Shown piece by piece: positions 1 to 7,795 of a stretch of DNA of 13,044 nucleotides (the first letter of the stretch is position 1; every line of letters starts with the position of its first letter). The notes under the pieces are model-generated. The model did no database searches. It was not told the DNA's origin and worked only from the letters and a program-made list of their open reading frames with translations. The stretch covers positions 1 to 13,044 of the forward strand of contig CAKRIN010000039.1 in assembly GCA_934343805.1 (NCBI GenBank), given 5' to 3'. This stretch comes from an uncultured Lachnospira sp. (GTDB lineage Bacteria; Bacillota; Clostridia; Lachnospirales; Lachnospiraceae). Position numbers and translations under genes: made by a program.

Positions 1-10
1 GGGTGGGCGA

Positions 11-850
11 ATGAGGAGCAGCCTCAAACTTCCAAGGAGAGCCGGGATGGCTTCTTCACCCCGGCTGAACTGTTACGTTTTGACGGAAAGTTCCGATCCG
101 AAACAGTACATAAAGAAAATGCGTGCTCGTGATTCAGAACTGTCTGCCAACTGGGGTACAATTTGTACCCCAGTTCAAATGCCAGCCGCGGATGGTAAAA
201 TGCGAAAAATTCAAGCGGCCAATACCGAAGGACTGTTGAGAATTATTCAGTCAATTCCTTCTCCAAAGGCAGAACCTTTTAAGCGTTGGCTGGCCCAGGT
301 CGGGCGCGAACGCATAGAAGAGACGATTGATCCTGAAAAGGCGATCGACCGCGCGTTAGAGACCTATCAAAAAAAGGGATATGATACAGACTGGATTCAT
401 CAGCGGCTTCTTTCTATCCGCGTCCGTAATGAGCTTACCGCTGAATGGCAGGAACGAGGCGTCCAGCAAGGCAGAGAATATGCCATTCTCACCGATGAGA
501 TTACGAAAGCTTGGTCTGGTATGACTACTCGGCAATATAAAAAGCTGAAGGGTCTTAAAAAAGAAAATCTTCGTGATAACATGAGTACGATGGAGATAGT
601 TCTGAATATGCTGGCAGAGGCGACAACAACAGAATTGTCAAAAGTACATCAGCCGGAGGGCTTTTCTGAAAGTCAGAAGATTGCTCGTCGAGGCGGCAGG
701 TATGCCGGGCAGGTTCGACAGGATATCGAAAAGGATACCGGGCGTCCGGTCATATCCGCACAAGACGCCACACAGCTTAATGCCGTAGTTGTTGACATGA
801 TAGAAAATGTAACGAAAACGGAAAAAGCTGACGATAATAAAAACCTCTAA
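11..850 (+). CDS. BRO-N / phage antirepressor-like protein with replaced N-terminus
   Basis: From residue 24 (VLTESSDPKQYIKKMRARD) onward the protein follows the BRO-N antirepressor-type family of prophages and mobile islands. The family-typical stretches NWGTICTPV, IQAANTEGLLRIIQSIPSPK, the ILTDEITKAWSG block and GLKKENLRDNM are all present. Family members normally start about 25-30 residues earlier, with a segment ending in a WFFSVVDVV-like motif. Here that part is replaced by a basic, Ser/Arg-rich stretch (residues 1-23) with no family resemblance. The ATG at 11 has no convincing ribosome binding site, and the frame is open to the left edge, so the real start could lie outside the window. 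It is probably a 5'-truncated or recombined prophage remnant. It is co-directional with the qat operon 85 bases downstream. Family assignment is from memory; loss of function is inference. Confidence 0.75.
   Translation: MRSSLKLPRRAGMASSPRLNCYVLTESSDPKQYIKKMRARDSELSANWGTICTPVQMPAADGKMRKIQAANTEGLLRIIQSIPSPKAEPFKRWLAQVGRERIEETIDPEKAIDRALETYQKKGYDTDWIHQRLLSIRVRNELTAEWQERGVQQGREYAILTDEITKAWSGMTTRQYKKLKGLKKENLRDNMSTMEIVLNMLAEATTTELSKVHQPEGFSESQKIARRGGRYAGQVRQDIEKDTGRPVISAQDATQLNAVVVDMIENVTKTEKADDNKNL
149..175. repeat. 13-bp perfect palindrome with 1-nt centre inside the BRO-N gene
   Basis: The half-sites AACTGGGGTACAA (149-161) and TTGTACCCCAGTT (163-175) are exact reverse complements around a single T. 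The palindrome lies inside the codons for the conserved NWGTICTPV block. It could be an intragenic operator, an RNA hairpin, or a by-product of the protein sequence; a regulatory role is not shown. Confidence 0.6.
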
Positions 851-935
851 AAGAAATACGTGTTTTTGTCAAGGCGCATGGGGACGAGCGAAAGTGGCCA
901 AGTCCCGGGAATATATGAGAAGGGAGCATATTAAT

Positions 936-2825
936 ATGTGGAAAGATAGTGAGACCGAGATCGATTATCTCGATTATGAATATATGGTTAATATCCTTGC
1001 GGATATTATATGCGATGATAGTCTTTTACCTGCAAGTATTGGCGTTTATGGGGATTGGGGAAGTGGAAAATCCAGTTTGATGCACATGTGTATTAAGAAG
1101 CTGGAAAAAGAAAAAAAGACAAAATGTTTAATTTTTAATGGTTGGCTGTTTGAGAGTTACAGTGATGCAAAATCAGCCCTGTTGAACAGTATCCTTGATG
1201 CTATTGACGAGGAAATGAAACTTACAGACAAAGGAAAGAAAATTATTTCCGGGCTCTATAAAAGTGTTGATAAACTTCAACTTGCGCAAAAGGCTGTTAA
1301 ATTTGGGACCAACTGGCTTCTAACAGGCGGAGTGGGAGCACTTATGGGTTTGACTACAGACGCTGTCATTTCTATGGTTCAAACAAAAGTTCCGGAGTTG
1401 GCTGGAAAAATTGATCCGTCATCAGATAAGAGTAGCATCTTACAAGTAGTAAAAGATGAGCTGAATGATAAATCTCTAAGAGATGATATACGTGAATTTC
1501 AGAAAAAATTTGCAGAGCTTTTAACCGAATGCAAAATAGATAGATTAGCTATTTTCATTGATGAACTTGATCGTTGTCGTGAAGATACTATTTTGGATAC
1601 TTTAGAGGCAATGAAGTTATTCATGTTTACGGGTAATGTGGCTTTTGTTATTGGCGCTGATGAAAGGCACATCTCTTATGCTGTGAAGAGTAAATTCAAG
1701 GATATTGAGGGTATTCAGATAGACATCGGTAAGGAGTATCTTGAAAAACTGGTTCAGTATCCAATACATATTCCTCGGATGGATATAGATGAAACTGAGG
1801 TTTACATCGCTTCTTTGTTGCTGTCTGCTGATGTTAGCACGCAATCCTTTGAACAGTTTCAGCGAGAAATAAAAGTAGCAAGAATGGATAATTTTGGTTC
1901 TTCTCCACTTGAAAAAGTAAATGGAATGATCCTGGATAGCCCCGATGATCAGGTTAATTGGGGATTAGGTTTATCAATAGCCCGTCAGCTTGCAGAGGTA
2001 TTATCTAATGGCTTGCATGGTAATCCGAGACAAATAAAGCGTTTCTTAAATACATTAGATATGCGTATGAAAATGGCTGAGTACAAACATGCAAGCCTGA
2101 ATCGCAAGATTCTCGCGAAACTGATGATGCTGGAATATATACGTCCGGCAGCTTTTAATGTCTTTGCTGAATTAGCAGTCAATAACGAATTGTCTAAGGA
2201 GCTCAGTATATTAGAATCAAATCCAGATGCAAAATCCTGTGAAACACTAAGGCTTAAGAATTGGGTAAAAGATGAGTGGTTGATGAAATGGCTTGGAATT
2301 GAACCGCTGTTAGCAGAACAAGGAAATACCTTGAATCCATACTTGTACTTTGCTCGAACCTCGCTTGATGAGAAGATCAGTAGGATTTCTGTTAATTTGT
2401 CACCTGAAGCGCAACGTGTTCTGGATGCATTGATGTCTAAATCAGATGTAAAAATTACTGAGGCGTTGAAGACAACTGTTTCAGAAGCTGAAGCAGGTAT
2501 TATTTTGGAAGCTATGGCCGTGAAAATAAACAAGGACACCAAGGTTGATACAATGCATATAAAAGCCTTTGTATCTTTCGCTCTCTCCGATGAATCGCGT
2601 TATGTGTCTGCGCTAGAGTATATAAAAACATTTTCGGCGTCAGCATTATCCACTTCTTGCATGGTTTATTTGGCAAATTTTGCTGAAAAATCTGGATTGC
2701 AATCGGAAATGCAGGAGATTTCAAAGATATGGGGAATAACTGATGCCAACTTGGAAACGGCCTTTAATAACTGCATTAATATAGAGGATACGAATGGGAA
2801 CATCAAGTATATTTCGCGGAAATAA
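936..2825 (+). CDS. qatA: QatA, KAP-family P-loop ATPase of the Qat anti-phage system
   Basis: This is the ATPase of a QatABCD defence operon. Numbered from the ATG at 936 (629 aa), the Walker A motif GDWGSGKS is at residues 39-46. The Walker B strand AIFIDELDR ends in D209-E210, and a KAP-typical NPRQIKRFLN element lies at about 363-372. A weakly hydrophobic stretch near residues 127-147 could be membrane-proximal but is not a convincing transmembrane helix. I prefer the ATG at 936 because an AGAAGGGAG ribosome site sits nine bases upstream; an in-frame GTG at 894 would add 14 residues. The 3' end overlaps qatB by 32 bases, which implies translational coupling. KAP ATPases are AAA-like NTPases, and in Qat the ATPase is required for protection. 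What it senses or remodels cannot be read here. No damage is seen, and the identification is strengthened by the three downstream partners. Confidence 0.93.
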   Translation: MWKDSETEIDYLDYEYMVNILADIICDDSLLPASIGVYGDWGSGKSSLMHMCIKKLEKEKKTKCLIFNGWLFESYSDAKSALLNSILDAIDEEMKLTDKGKKIISGLYKSVDKLQLAQKAVKFGTNWLLTGGVGALMGLTTDAVISMVQTKVPELAGKIDPSSDKSSILQVVKDELNDKSLRDDIREFQKKFAELLTECKIDRLAIFIDELDRCREDTILDTLEAMKLFMFTGNVAFVIGADERHISYAVKSKFKDIEGIQIDIGKEYLEKLVQYPIHIPRMDIDETEVYIASLLLSADVSTQSFEQFQREIKVARMDNFGSSPLEKVNGMILDSPDDQVNWGLGLSIARQLAEVLSNGLHGNPRQIKRFLNTLDMRMKMAEYKHASLNRKILAKLMMLEYIRPAAFNVFAELAVNNELSKELSILESNPDAKSCETLRLKNWVKDEWLMKWLGIEPLLAEQGNTLNPYLYFARTSLDEKISRISVNLSPEAQRVLDALMSKSDVKITEALKTTVSEAEAGIILEAMAVKINKDTKVDTMHIKAFVSFALSDESRYVSALEYIKTFSASALSTSCMVYLANFAEKSGLQSEMQEISKIWGITDANLETAFNNCINIEDTNGNIKYISRK

Positions 2826-3552
2826 CGATAGAAATCCATTACTTCCTTCGGATTACGAAGAGCAAGGACAGGATCAAGTACAATCAGTAACCTGGAAAAC
2901 GGTGAAGACCGATATGTCAAAGTATATTACCAGTGGTGGAACGCATGGAAGCGCTGGGCATATTATTCGCCAGGCAATCCGAGCCAATGGTGGGGCGAAA
3001 CGCATGATCTCCAATTCACCCTCCAGTATTCGTGCTGCCAAAAGCATCGGCGGATTTTTTATAGGAATTCGAGCTGATGGCATTTATGTAACACTCCAAC
3101 AATTAGGAATTCAGTACGAGGGACGAAGTGTTGGTGAAATTTTTTCTCATCTGATAAATGTAATAGCTCCAGCAGCCAAAGCAAAGGAAGATATAGTTGC
3201 ACGTCAAGCTTCACAGGCTGCTATTTGCAACATATACGAGTATGTTAAAGAAAATAATAGGGATTTCTCTTGTGTGGATAAAATGCCATTAGATGTCATG
3301 GATCATGCTATGAAGTCATTTTTGACAGAATATATTTGGGCATCTGTTATGAAAGATTTGGAATGTCGTATTGAGCAATATATGGAGGATGTCACTTCAG
3401 CATGTGAGCGGGAAAAAGAGTTGAAGGGTATAATAGAAGCAGTAGTGGATGTCGAATACGATAATCACGGAACCTTGATAAATGCTGATATAAATGATGC
3501 AGTATCAGCATTGTTAGAACGGTGCTTGATGGTATTGGAGGGAATAGTATGA
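2794..3552 (+). CDS. qatB: QatB, Qat system protein
   Basis: This 252-aa protein sits in the invariant second position of the Qat operon and opens with MGTSS followed by a DRNPLLPSDY segment. That is the N-terminal pattern I associate with QatB: MGTS, then a Gly/Pro-rich stretch with PLLP. The middle has a short glycine-rich region (SGGTHGSAG, about residues 49-57) and the rest looks helical. No catalytic motif is visible. The ATG at 2794 lies inside the end of qatA with AGAGGA a few bases upstream, and the stop overlaps the qatC start in an ATGA. Its biochemical role was undefined when Qat was first described. I recall later work in which QueC-like defence enzymes modify the N-terminus of a partner protein; QatB's conserved N-terminus with Gly2 would fit a substrate, but I cannot verify this here. 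Confidence 0.88.
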   Translation: MGTSSIFRGNNDRNPLLPSDYEEQGQDQVQSVTWKTVKTDMSKYITSGGTHGSAGHIIRQAIRANGGAKRMISNSPSSIRAAKSIGGFFIGIRADGIYVTLQQLGIQYEGRSVGEIFSHLINVIAPAAKAKEDIVARQASQAAICNIYEYVKENNRDFSCVDKMPLDVMDHAMKSFLTEYIWASVMKDLECRIEQYMEDVTSACEREKELKGIIEAVVDVEYDNHGTLINADINDAVSALLERCLMVLEGIV

Positions 3553-4829
3553 TTATAACGTTTAAGAACGATTCGGAAGATTCCTTTGTCGGCGATGGTT
3601 GTGATAAAGTGATCGATTTTTCTCAAAGTGATACCTTTACATATACTTTCTGGTCATTGAAGGATCGATATCCTTTATGGTATGACACTAGGGCATTAGA
3701 TCTCTTATATCTTTCCTTTGCAGTGTTTGCAGCTGATAGATTATATAAACGAGAGGATTCGAAAGATGCTTGGAGTAGAGAATACATTCTTAACGTACCG
3801 GTCCTCAACAAAGAAGTATTCGATGAAAATACTCAATTACTGGAGGAAATGATTTCTTTTCTAACCGGAGATCATTGGAGATTTCACTTTAGGAAAAGAG
3901 AACTTACCGATTATGAAATAGCTCATAGAAATAGAAAAAAGAATGAAACTGAAAAATCTTATGACCAGGTATGCATGTTTTCTGGCGGATTAGATTCGTT
4001 TATTGGCGCAATCGATTTGCTTACAGAATCCCCTTTGAAAAAGACTTTATTCGTTAGCCATTATGGTGGTGGCAAAGGGACCAAAGAGTATCAGGATTAT
4101 TTAAAAGATGCATTTGTTAGTCGTTATGCTTTAGAAAGCAGAGATTTTTGCCAATTTTACGCTAAAGCTGTAGGCGGTATTGAAGATACTACCAGATCAA
4201 GATCGTTCATGTTTTTTGCACATGCAGTTGTGTTAGCTTCAGCTCAAGGCAAGCCGATTGATCTTATTATTCCGGAAAATGGACTGATTTCTCTTAATAT
4301 TCCGAGTACATATTCTCGCATCGGAACCAGTAGTACAAGAACGACGCATCCATTTTACATGAATGAATTTCAAAAGCTTTTGGATAATCTAGGGCTGAGA
4401 ATAAGCTTTAAAAATCCTTATCAGTTCAAGACCAAAGGTGAAATGCTTCTAGAGTGCAAAGACCATGAATTTATGGTTGAGAATCTTGCTCATACTATGT
4501 CGTGTTCCCATCCAGATATAGGCAGAATGTATTCTGAAACAGAAGCGAGACACTGCGGACATTGCCTTCCGTGTGTTATCAGACAAGCGGCAATTTTGCG
4601 CGCAGGCATTCAAGATCCGAGCTCCTATCGAGATAGGCAGTTTACTTCCGGGCCTAATGCGACTATGATAAGAAACTCCTATAATCTTGGATTATCAAAA
4701 TTCAAACCCGAGCAGGCGTTTCTTACGATACAGATGAATGGTCCTATAGAGAGAAATATTAATGAATTTGCATCTCTATATGTTCGAGGAATGCAGGAAT
4801 TGCAGAATTACATGGATTCAATAAAATGA
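3549..4829 (+). CDS. qatC: QatC, QueC-like PP-loop enzyme of the Qat system
   Basis: The protein resembles QueC (7-cyano-7-deazaguanine synthase), an ATP-dependent PP-loop enzyme. The PP-loop SGGLDS is at residues 145-150. A four-cysteine zinc site of QueC type is formed by C319 and the HCGHCLPC segment (C336, C339, C342). At 426 aa it is much longer than stand-alone QueC (about 220-240 aa). The extra N-terminal domain of about 140 residues is usual for the Qat version. I chose the ATG at 3549, which overlaps the qatB stop as ATGA and has TTGGAGGG just upstream; an in-frame GTG at 3522 would add nine residues. No queD, queE or queF gene is nearby, so a free-standing queuosine-precursor pathway is not suggested. 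A defence role within Qat is the better reading. All expected metal and nucleotide residues are present. Confidence 0.93.
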   Translation: MIITFKNDSEDSFVGDGCDKVIDFSQSDTFTYTFWSLKDRYPLWYDTRALDLLYLSFAVFAADRLYKREDSKDAWSREYILNVPVLNKEVFDENTQLLEEMISFLTGDHWRFHFRKRELTDYEIAHRNRKKNETEKSYDQVCMFSGGLDSFIGAIDLLTESPLKKTLFVSHYGGGKGTKEYQDYLKDAFVSRYALESRDFCQFYAKAVGGIEDTTRSRSFMFFAHAVVLASAQGKPIDLIIPENGLISLNIPSTYSRIGTSSTRTTHPFYMNEFQKLLDNLGLRISFKNPYQFKTKGEMLLECKDHEFMVENLAHTMSCSHPDIGRMYSETEARHCGHCLPCVIRQAAILRAGIQDPSSYRDRQFTSGPNATMIRNSYNLGLSKFKPEQAFLTIQMNGPIERNINEFASLYVRGMQELQNYMDSIK

Positions 4830-5584
4830 CAAAGTTTAAAATGGACACGCACATGCATTTTGATCTGTATAAAGATCGAAACGAGGTGCTTAACTACATT
4901 GAGGAATCGGGATCATATACAATTGCTGTTACAAATTTGCCAGATTTATATGAGAGGTATCTTCATTTGAATGATGGAAGGAAATTTGTTAAATGCGCTT
5001 TGGGGTTTCACCCTGAGTTAGCACAGCAATATGCCTATCAAATAGAAAAATTTGATCGTTACATCTCAACCACACGATTCGTGGGAGAAATTGGACTTGA
5101 TTATTCAACAAAGGATAGTATTAATCGAGCAATACAAGATCAAATTTTTTTACACATTGTTCAATCGTGTAGCCGTGAAAAGAATAAAGTATTGACGGTG
5201 CACTCGAGGCAGGCAGAAAAGAGAACTCTTGAGCTGTTGAAAAACTTATCTGATTGTAATGTTATAATGCATTGGTATAGTGGCTCGATATCAGTAATGG
5301 ATGAAGCACTGTCTCGGGGATATTATTTCTCAATCAATCATCAGATGCTAAACAGTGCCAATGGTCGAAAAATCATTGGTAATATACCGCTCGATCGAGT
5401 CCTTTTTGAAAGCGATGCTCCTTTTACAACAGGAATGCGAACAACATATTCACTGGAATTTCAAGATCGAATCTATCGTTATTTATGTGAGTGTGCCGGA
5501 GTAACGGAAGCAGAAATGAGTTTGAGATTGAGAAATAACTTCAAAACACTATTGACCACTTATTTAACTGCTGCGTGCCGGTGA
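4826..5584 (+). CDS. qatD: QatD, TatD-like metal-dependent nuclease of the Qat system
   Basis: This is a 252-aa TatD-type amidohydrolase-fold DNase. All expected metal ligands are visible: the HxH pair H9/H11 in DTHMHFD, E88 in GEIGLD, H126 in VHSRQ, H149 in MHWY, and D197 in FESDAP. TatD enzymes are metal-dependent nucleases, and QatD is one of the four proteins of the Qat system. The ATG at 4826 overlaps the qatC stop (ATGA), so it is translated as part of the operon. The last codons, about 5565-5584, run into GC-rich sequence belonging to the capF remnant. The final few residues may therefore be a product of the junction rather than the ancestral C-terminus. No terminator is visible after the stop. 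Confidence 0.92.
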   Translation: MTKFKMDTHMHFDLYKDRNEVLNYIEESGSYTIAVTNLPDLYERYLHLNDGRKFVKCALGFHPELAQQYAYQIEKFDRYISTTRFVGEIGLDYSTKDSINRAIQDQIFLHIVQSCSREKNKVLTVHSRQAEKRTLELLKNLSDCNVIMHWYSGSISVMDEALSRGYYFSINHQMLNSANGRKIIGNIPLDRVLFESDAPFTTGMRTTYSLEFQDRIYRYLCECAGVTEAEMSLRLRNNFKTLLTTYLTAACR

Positions 5585-6099
5585 CGCATAAGGTGACGAT
5601 CGGAGAGATCGTGGCGCTGCTGAAGGAGTTCAAGCAGCCGGTGAGCCTGATGATGCCGAAGTGCCCGGAGGGATCTTTCGCGAAGAAGCTGTTCAGTCTG
5701 TATCTGTCGTATCTGCCGGCGGAGAAGTTCAAGTATGCGATGAAGATGAACGTGGACCAGCGGGGGTCGTTTACGGAGCTGATGCACACGGAGGACTGTG
5801 GGCAGGTCAGCATCAACATCAGCAAGCCAGGCATCACGAAGGGCCAGCATTGGCATAACTCGAAGTGGGAGCAGTTCATCGTGGTGCATGGGCATGGACT
5901 GATTCAGGAGCGGAACATCGTGACCGGCTAGACCGTCGAGTTCGAGGTGTCCGGCGATCGGATCGAGGCCGTGTATATGATCCCGGGATGGACACATAAT
6001 ATCATTAACCTGTCGGATACGGAGGATCTCGTCACCGTGATGACATGCAACGAAATATTCACCCCGGAGAAACCGGATACGTTCTTTGAGAAGGTGTGA
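5575..6099 (+). pseudogene. 3' fragment of capF/wbjC/fnlB-type sugar reductase with premature TAG
   Basis: The translated frame matches the C-terminal half of CapF/WbjC/FnlB, the bifunctional enzyme that makes UDP-N-acetyl-L-fucosamine precursors for capsules and O-antigens. It begins with the end of the SDR-reductase region (THKVTIGEIVALLKEF), then YLSYLP, KMNVDQRGSFTE, the cupin core SINISKPGITKGQHWHNSKW, and PGWTHNI. The metal-site pattern HWH...E...H is still recognisable. The first half or more of the roughly 370-residue protein is missing and the remnant overlaps the end of qatD. A TAG at 5929-5931 interrupts the cupin, separating the final His from the other ligands; reading through it continues in frame to a TGA at 6097-6099. 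It is GC-rich, unlike the qat genes. It is dead by both truncation and the stop. Confidence 0.85.
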
Positions 6100-6102
6100 A
6101 GG

Positions 6103-6198
6103 GTTCCGATGCACGCGTACGTGATGTTGGGGAAGCGGTATGACGTCGGGGATGTGGAGAGCTACCGAAGTGTATGTCGGGTGTTTGAAGGGATGTAG
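6103..6198 (+). pseudogene. 3' tip of a sugar nucleotidyltransferase (copy A)
   Basis: Only the last 31 codons remain, reading PMHAYVMLGKRYDVGDVESY and then ending at TAG 6196-6198. The GKRYDVGDVESY block is the C-terminal signature of RmlA/GalU-like NDP-sugar nucleotidyltransferases. Two other copies of the same tail occur at 11077-11304 and 11990-12293. It lies directly between the capF and wecB remnants with no intergenic space, so it is a recombination scar and not a gene. Confidence 0.72.
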
Positions 6199-6202
6199 GT
6201 CG

Positions 6203-6593
6203 GCCGGTGGTGCGGCAGGCAGCATATGAAGTTTTCGGTAACGATGATCGGATACGAATCATTGAACCGCTGGATGTGCTGGACGTCCATAACTACATGC
6301 ACCCTAGCTACCTGATCCTTACAGATTCCGGCGGAATCCAGGAGGAGGCACCGTCACTCGGCAAGCCGGTACTGGTGATGCGTGATACCACCGAGCGTCC
6401 GGAGGGCATCAAGGCGGGAACGCTGAAGCTGGTCGGTACCTCGGAGGAGGTGATCTATAACGAGTTTACGAAGCTCCTCGATAACCAGGAAGAGTATGAG
6501 AAGATGTCGCACGCTGCGAACCCGTATGGAGACGGACACGCATGCGAAAGAATCGCGGATATACTGGAATACGGAGAGATGAAGGCGATTTAA
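6203..6593 (+). pseudogene. 3' fragment of wecB-type UDP-GlcNAc 2-epimerase (copy 1)
   Basis: The fragment encodes the C-terminal third of a non-hydrolysing UDP-GlcNAc 2-epimerase. It starts at PVVRQAAYEVFG and keeps the UDP-binding block with TDSGGIQEEAPSLGKPVLVM and TERPEGIKAGTLKLVG, ending at TAA 6591-6593. By manual alignment it differs from the 3' part of the longer copy at 10677-11071 at about 25 of 390 bases (roughly 93-94% identity). Similarity ends within about 25 bases after the stop. The Rossmann N-terminal domain and every catalytic Asp/Glu/His are absent, so it cannot be active. Codon use and GC content match the capF remnant, not the flanking cargo. Confidence 0.88.
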
Positions 6594-6616
6594 GAATAAG
6601 GATGGGGAGCCGGATA

Positions 6617-6683
6617 TAATCACACCTCGATTACGCGGTGAGCAGCAGGCAACGACCTTAGAGGGTGGTTGAGATGTGAAGAA
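6617..6683. repeat. Leader-like repeat, copy 1, upstream of the Mrr gene
   Basis: TAATCACA (6617-6624) is followed 9 bases later by a 27-base core at 6634-6660 (CG-GGTGAGCAGCAGGCAA, then CGA-CTTA). Weaker TGAGA and TGAA matches follow. The same arrangement occurs at 9184-9250, with two mismatches in the core. Both copies sit shortly before an AT-rich cargo gene. It may be a shared promoter or leader, a small RNA end, or a mobile-element boundary. Confidence 0.6.
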
Positions 6684-6731
6684 TAATACGTAAACTAATA
6701 TATAAGATTGTGGTACAGCGAGGATATCATT

Positions 6732-7583
6732 ATGTCTAAACAAGGAGAAGAATACGAACGATTTGTTCAAGATGTGTACAAGGTGCTGAATGCAAACGAT
6801 GGCTTGAGCAATGTTATAGTGCAACACGATGTCAAATTGAAGGGGATTAGTCGAGAACATCAGATTGATGTTTATTGGCAATTTTCATATGGCACAGTAA
6901 CATACAGAGTGGCGGTTGAATGCAAGGACTATAAAAATCCGGTTACTGCAGAGAAGATTGAAGCTTTTCGTTCCACTCTTTTGGATATAGGAAACGACAT
7001 TCAAGGTATCTTTGCATCAAGAAATGGGTTTCAGACTGGCGCGATAAATGTGGCTAAGATGTATGGAATTCAATTAATGCAAATCCGTGAACCATTGGAG
7101 AGCGATTGGGAAGGTTGCATTAAAGATATATACATAAAATACATCATACATAGCGTAACCAATGTTCGCCCTACACTATACGTGGATTTGGAGTGGGCAA
7201 ATACTAATGGAGTTACAGCTGAGAACATCTCAGTCATTCATGGAAGATCAGATTGTACTTTTGTAGTTGCAAATAAGGGACAGGCGGACGAGCACAAATG
7301 CTCATTAGAGACATTTATAAATGAGTTGCCAAGTAGAGACGAAGGAAAAAACCTAACTCATGTGGAGAAATTTGACAATGCTTTTGTGGAATATGATAGT
7401 ATTAGCATAAAAGTGAAGGCTATAAAATTTGTATATGACGTCCATTGTAGTTATGATCAGCAGCACATAAATGCAATGAACTTAGCAAAGGCAGTTGTTA
7501 ATAATGTGATTACCGGCAGGTCCTTATTGATTAACATTAGAAATGATGTGAGCGAACGAAAAAAAGCAGCAGTGTTAAACTAA
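6732..7583 (+). CDS. Mrr-like restriction endonuclease (PD-(D/E)XK)
   Basis: The N-terminal 125 residues show the Mrr-type nuclease arrangement. GEEYERFV carries an early Glu, QIDVYW carries D46, and VAVECKDY carries the E63-x-K65 pair, followed by NPVTAEKIEAF and a GFQTGAINVAKMYGIQLM block typical of Mrr_cat. The active-site pattern D-(16)-ExK is intact. Mrr-like enzymes are type IV restriction nucleases that cut modified foreign DNA, although many homologues have other or unknown targets. Residues 130-283 have no domain I recognise and could be a recognition or sensor part. The ATG at 6732 has GCGAGGA seven bases upstream; an in-frame TTG at 6708 is less likely. The gene is AT-richer than the wecB fragment before it. 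No methyltransferase is adjacent, consistent with type IV action. Confidence 0.82.
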   Translation: MSKQGEEYERFVQDVYKVLNANDGLSNVIVQHDVKLKGISREHQIDVYWQFSYGTVTYRVAVECKDYKNPVTAEKIEAFRSTLLDIGNDIQGIFASRNGFQTGAINVAKMYGIQLMQIREPLESDWEGCIKDIYIKYIIHSVTNVRPTLYVDLEWANTNGVTAENISVIHGRSDCTFVVANKGQADEHKCSLETFINELPSRDEGKNLTHVEKFDNAFVEYDSISIKVKAIKFVYDVHCSYDQQHINAMNLAKAVVNNVITGRSLLINIRNDVSERKKAAVLN

Positions 7584-7669
7584 AATAACAGAAGATATAA
7601 GAGGATTCAAATTTTCTATTGGTTATATTTTACATCAATGTGAATTTCCTCGATAATGCAGTGGCGAAG

Positions 7670-7754
7670 TAATCAACTGATGCAACGGGCTGGAAAGCAT
7701 CCTGGAGATAGCCAGTTGATGAAAAAGCGAATTAAGAGTATGATTTAATCAACT
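7670..7754 (+). promoter_or_regulatory. Two mutually exclusive stem-loops upstream of the Rpn gene
   Basis: TAATCAACT occurs at 7670-7678 and again at 7746-7754, and its complement AGTTGAT lies between them at 7714-7720. The central element can pair with either flank. The upstream pairing is 8 bp: 7672-7679 with 7713-7720. Such competition is the hallmark of an attenuator-like leader, but no poly-U terminator is visible, so function is a guess. It could also be a mobile-element end. Confidence 0.4.
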
Positions 7755-7795
7755 TAGTAGTATTAGACTCCGTTAGATATAAGGAGGTGATGCCA

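Noticed and set aside
1..132. Second open frame at the left edge (ending GFFTPAELLRFDGKF...)
   Set aside because: It is open to the edge and could be the tail of an upstream gene, but it overlaps the BRO-N frame and I recognise no family.
1985..2542. Minus-strand frame of 185 codons inside qatA
   Set aside because: The + strand KAP ATPase explains this region; the antisense product has no recognisable features.
5560..6225. Long minus-strand reading frame (221 codons)
   Set aside because: It is antisense to the GC-rich capF remnant; the His/Arg/Leu-rich translation is a codon shadow with no domain.
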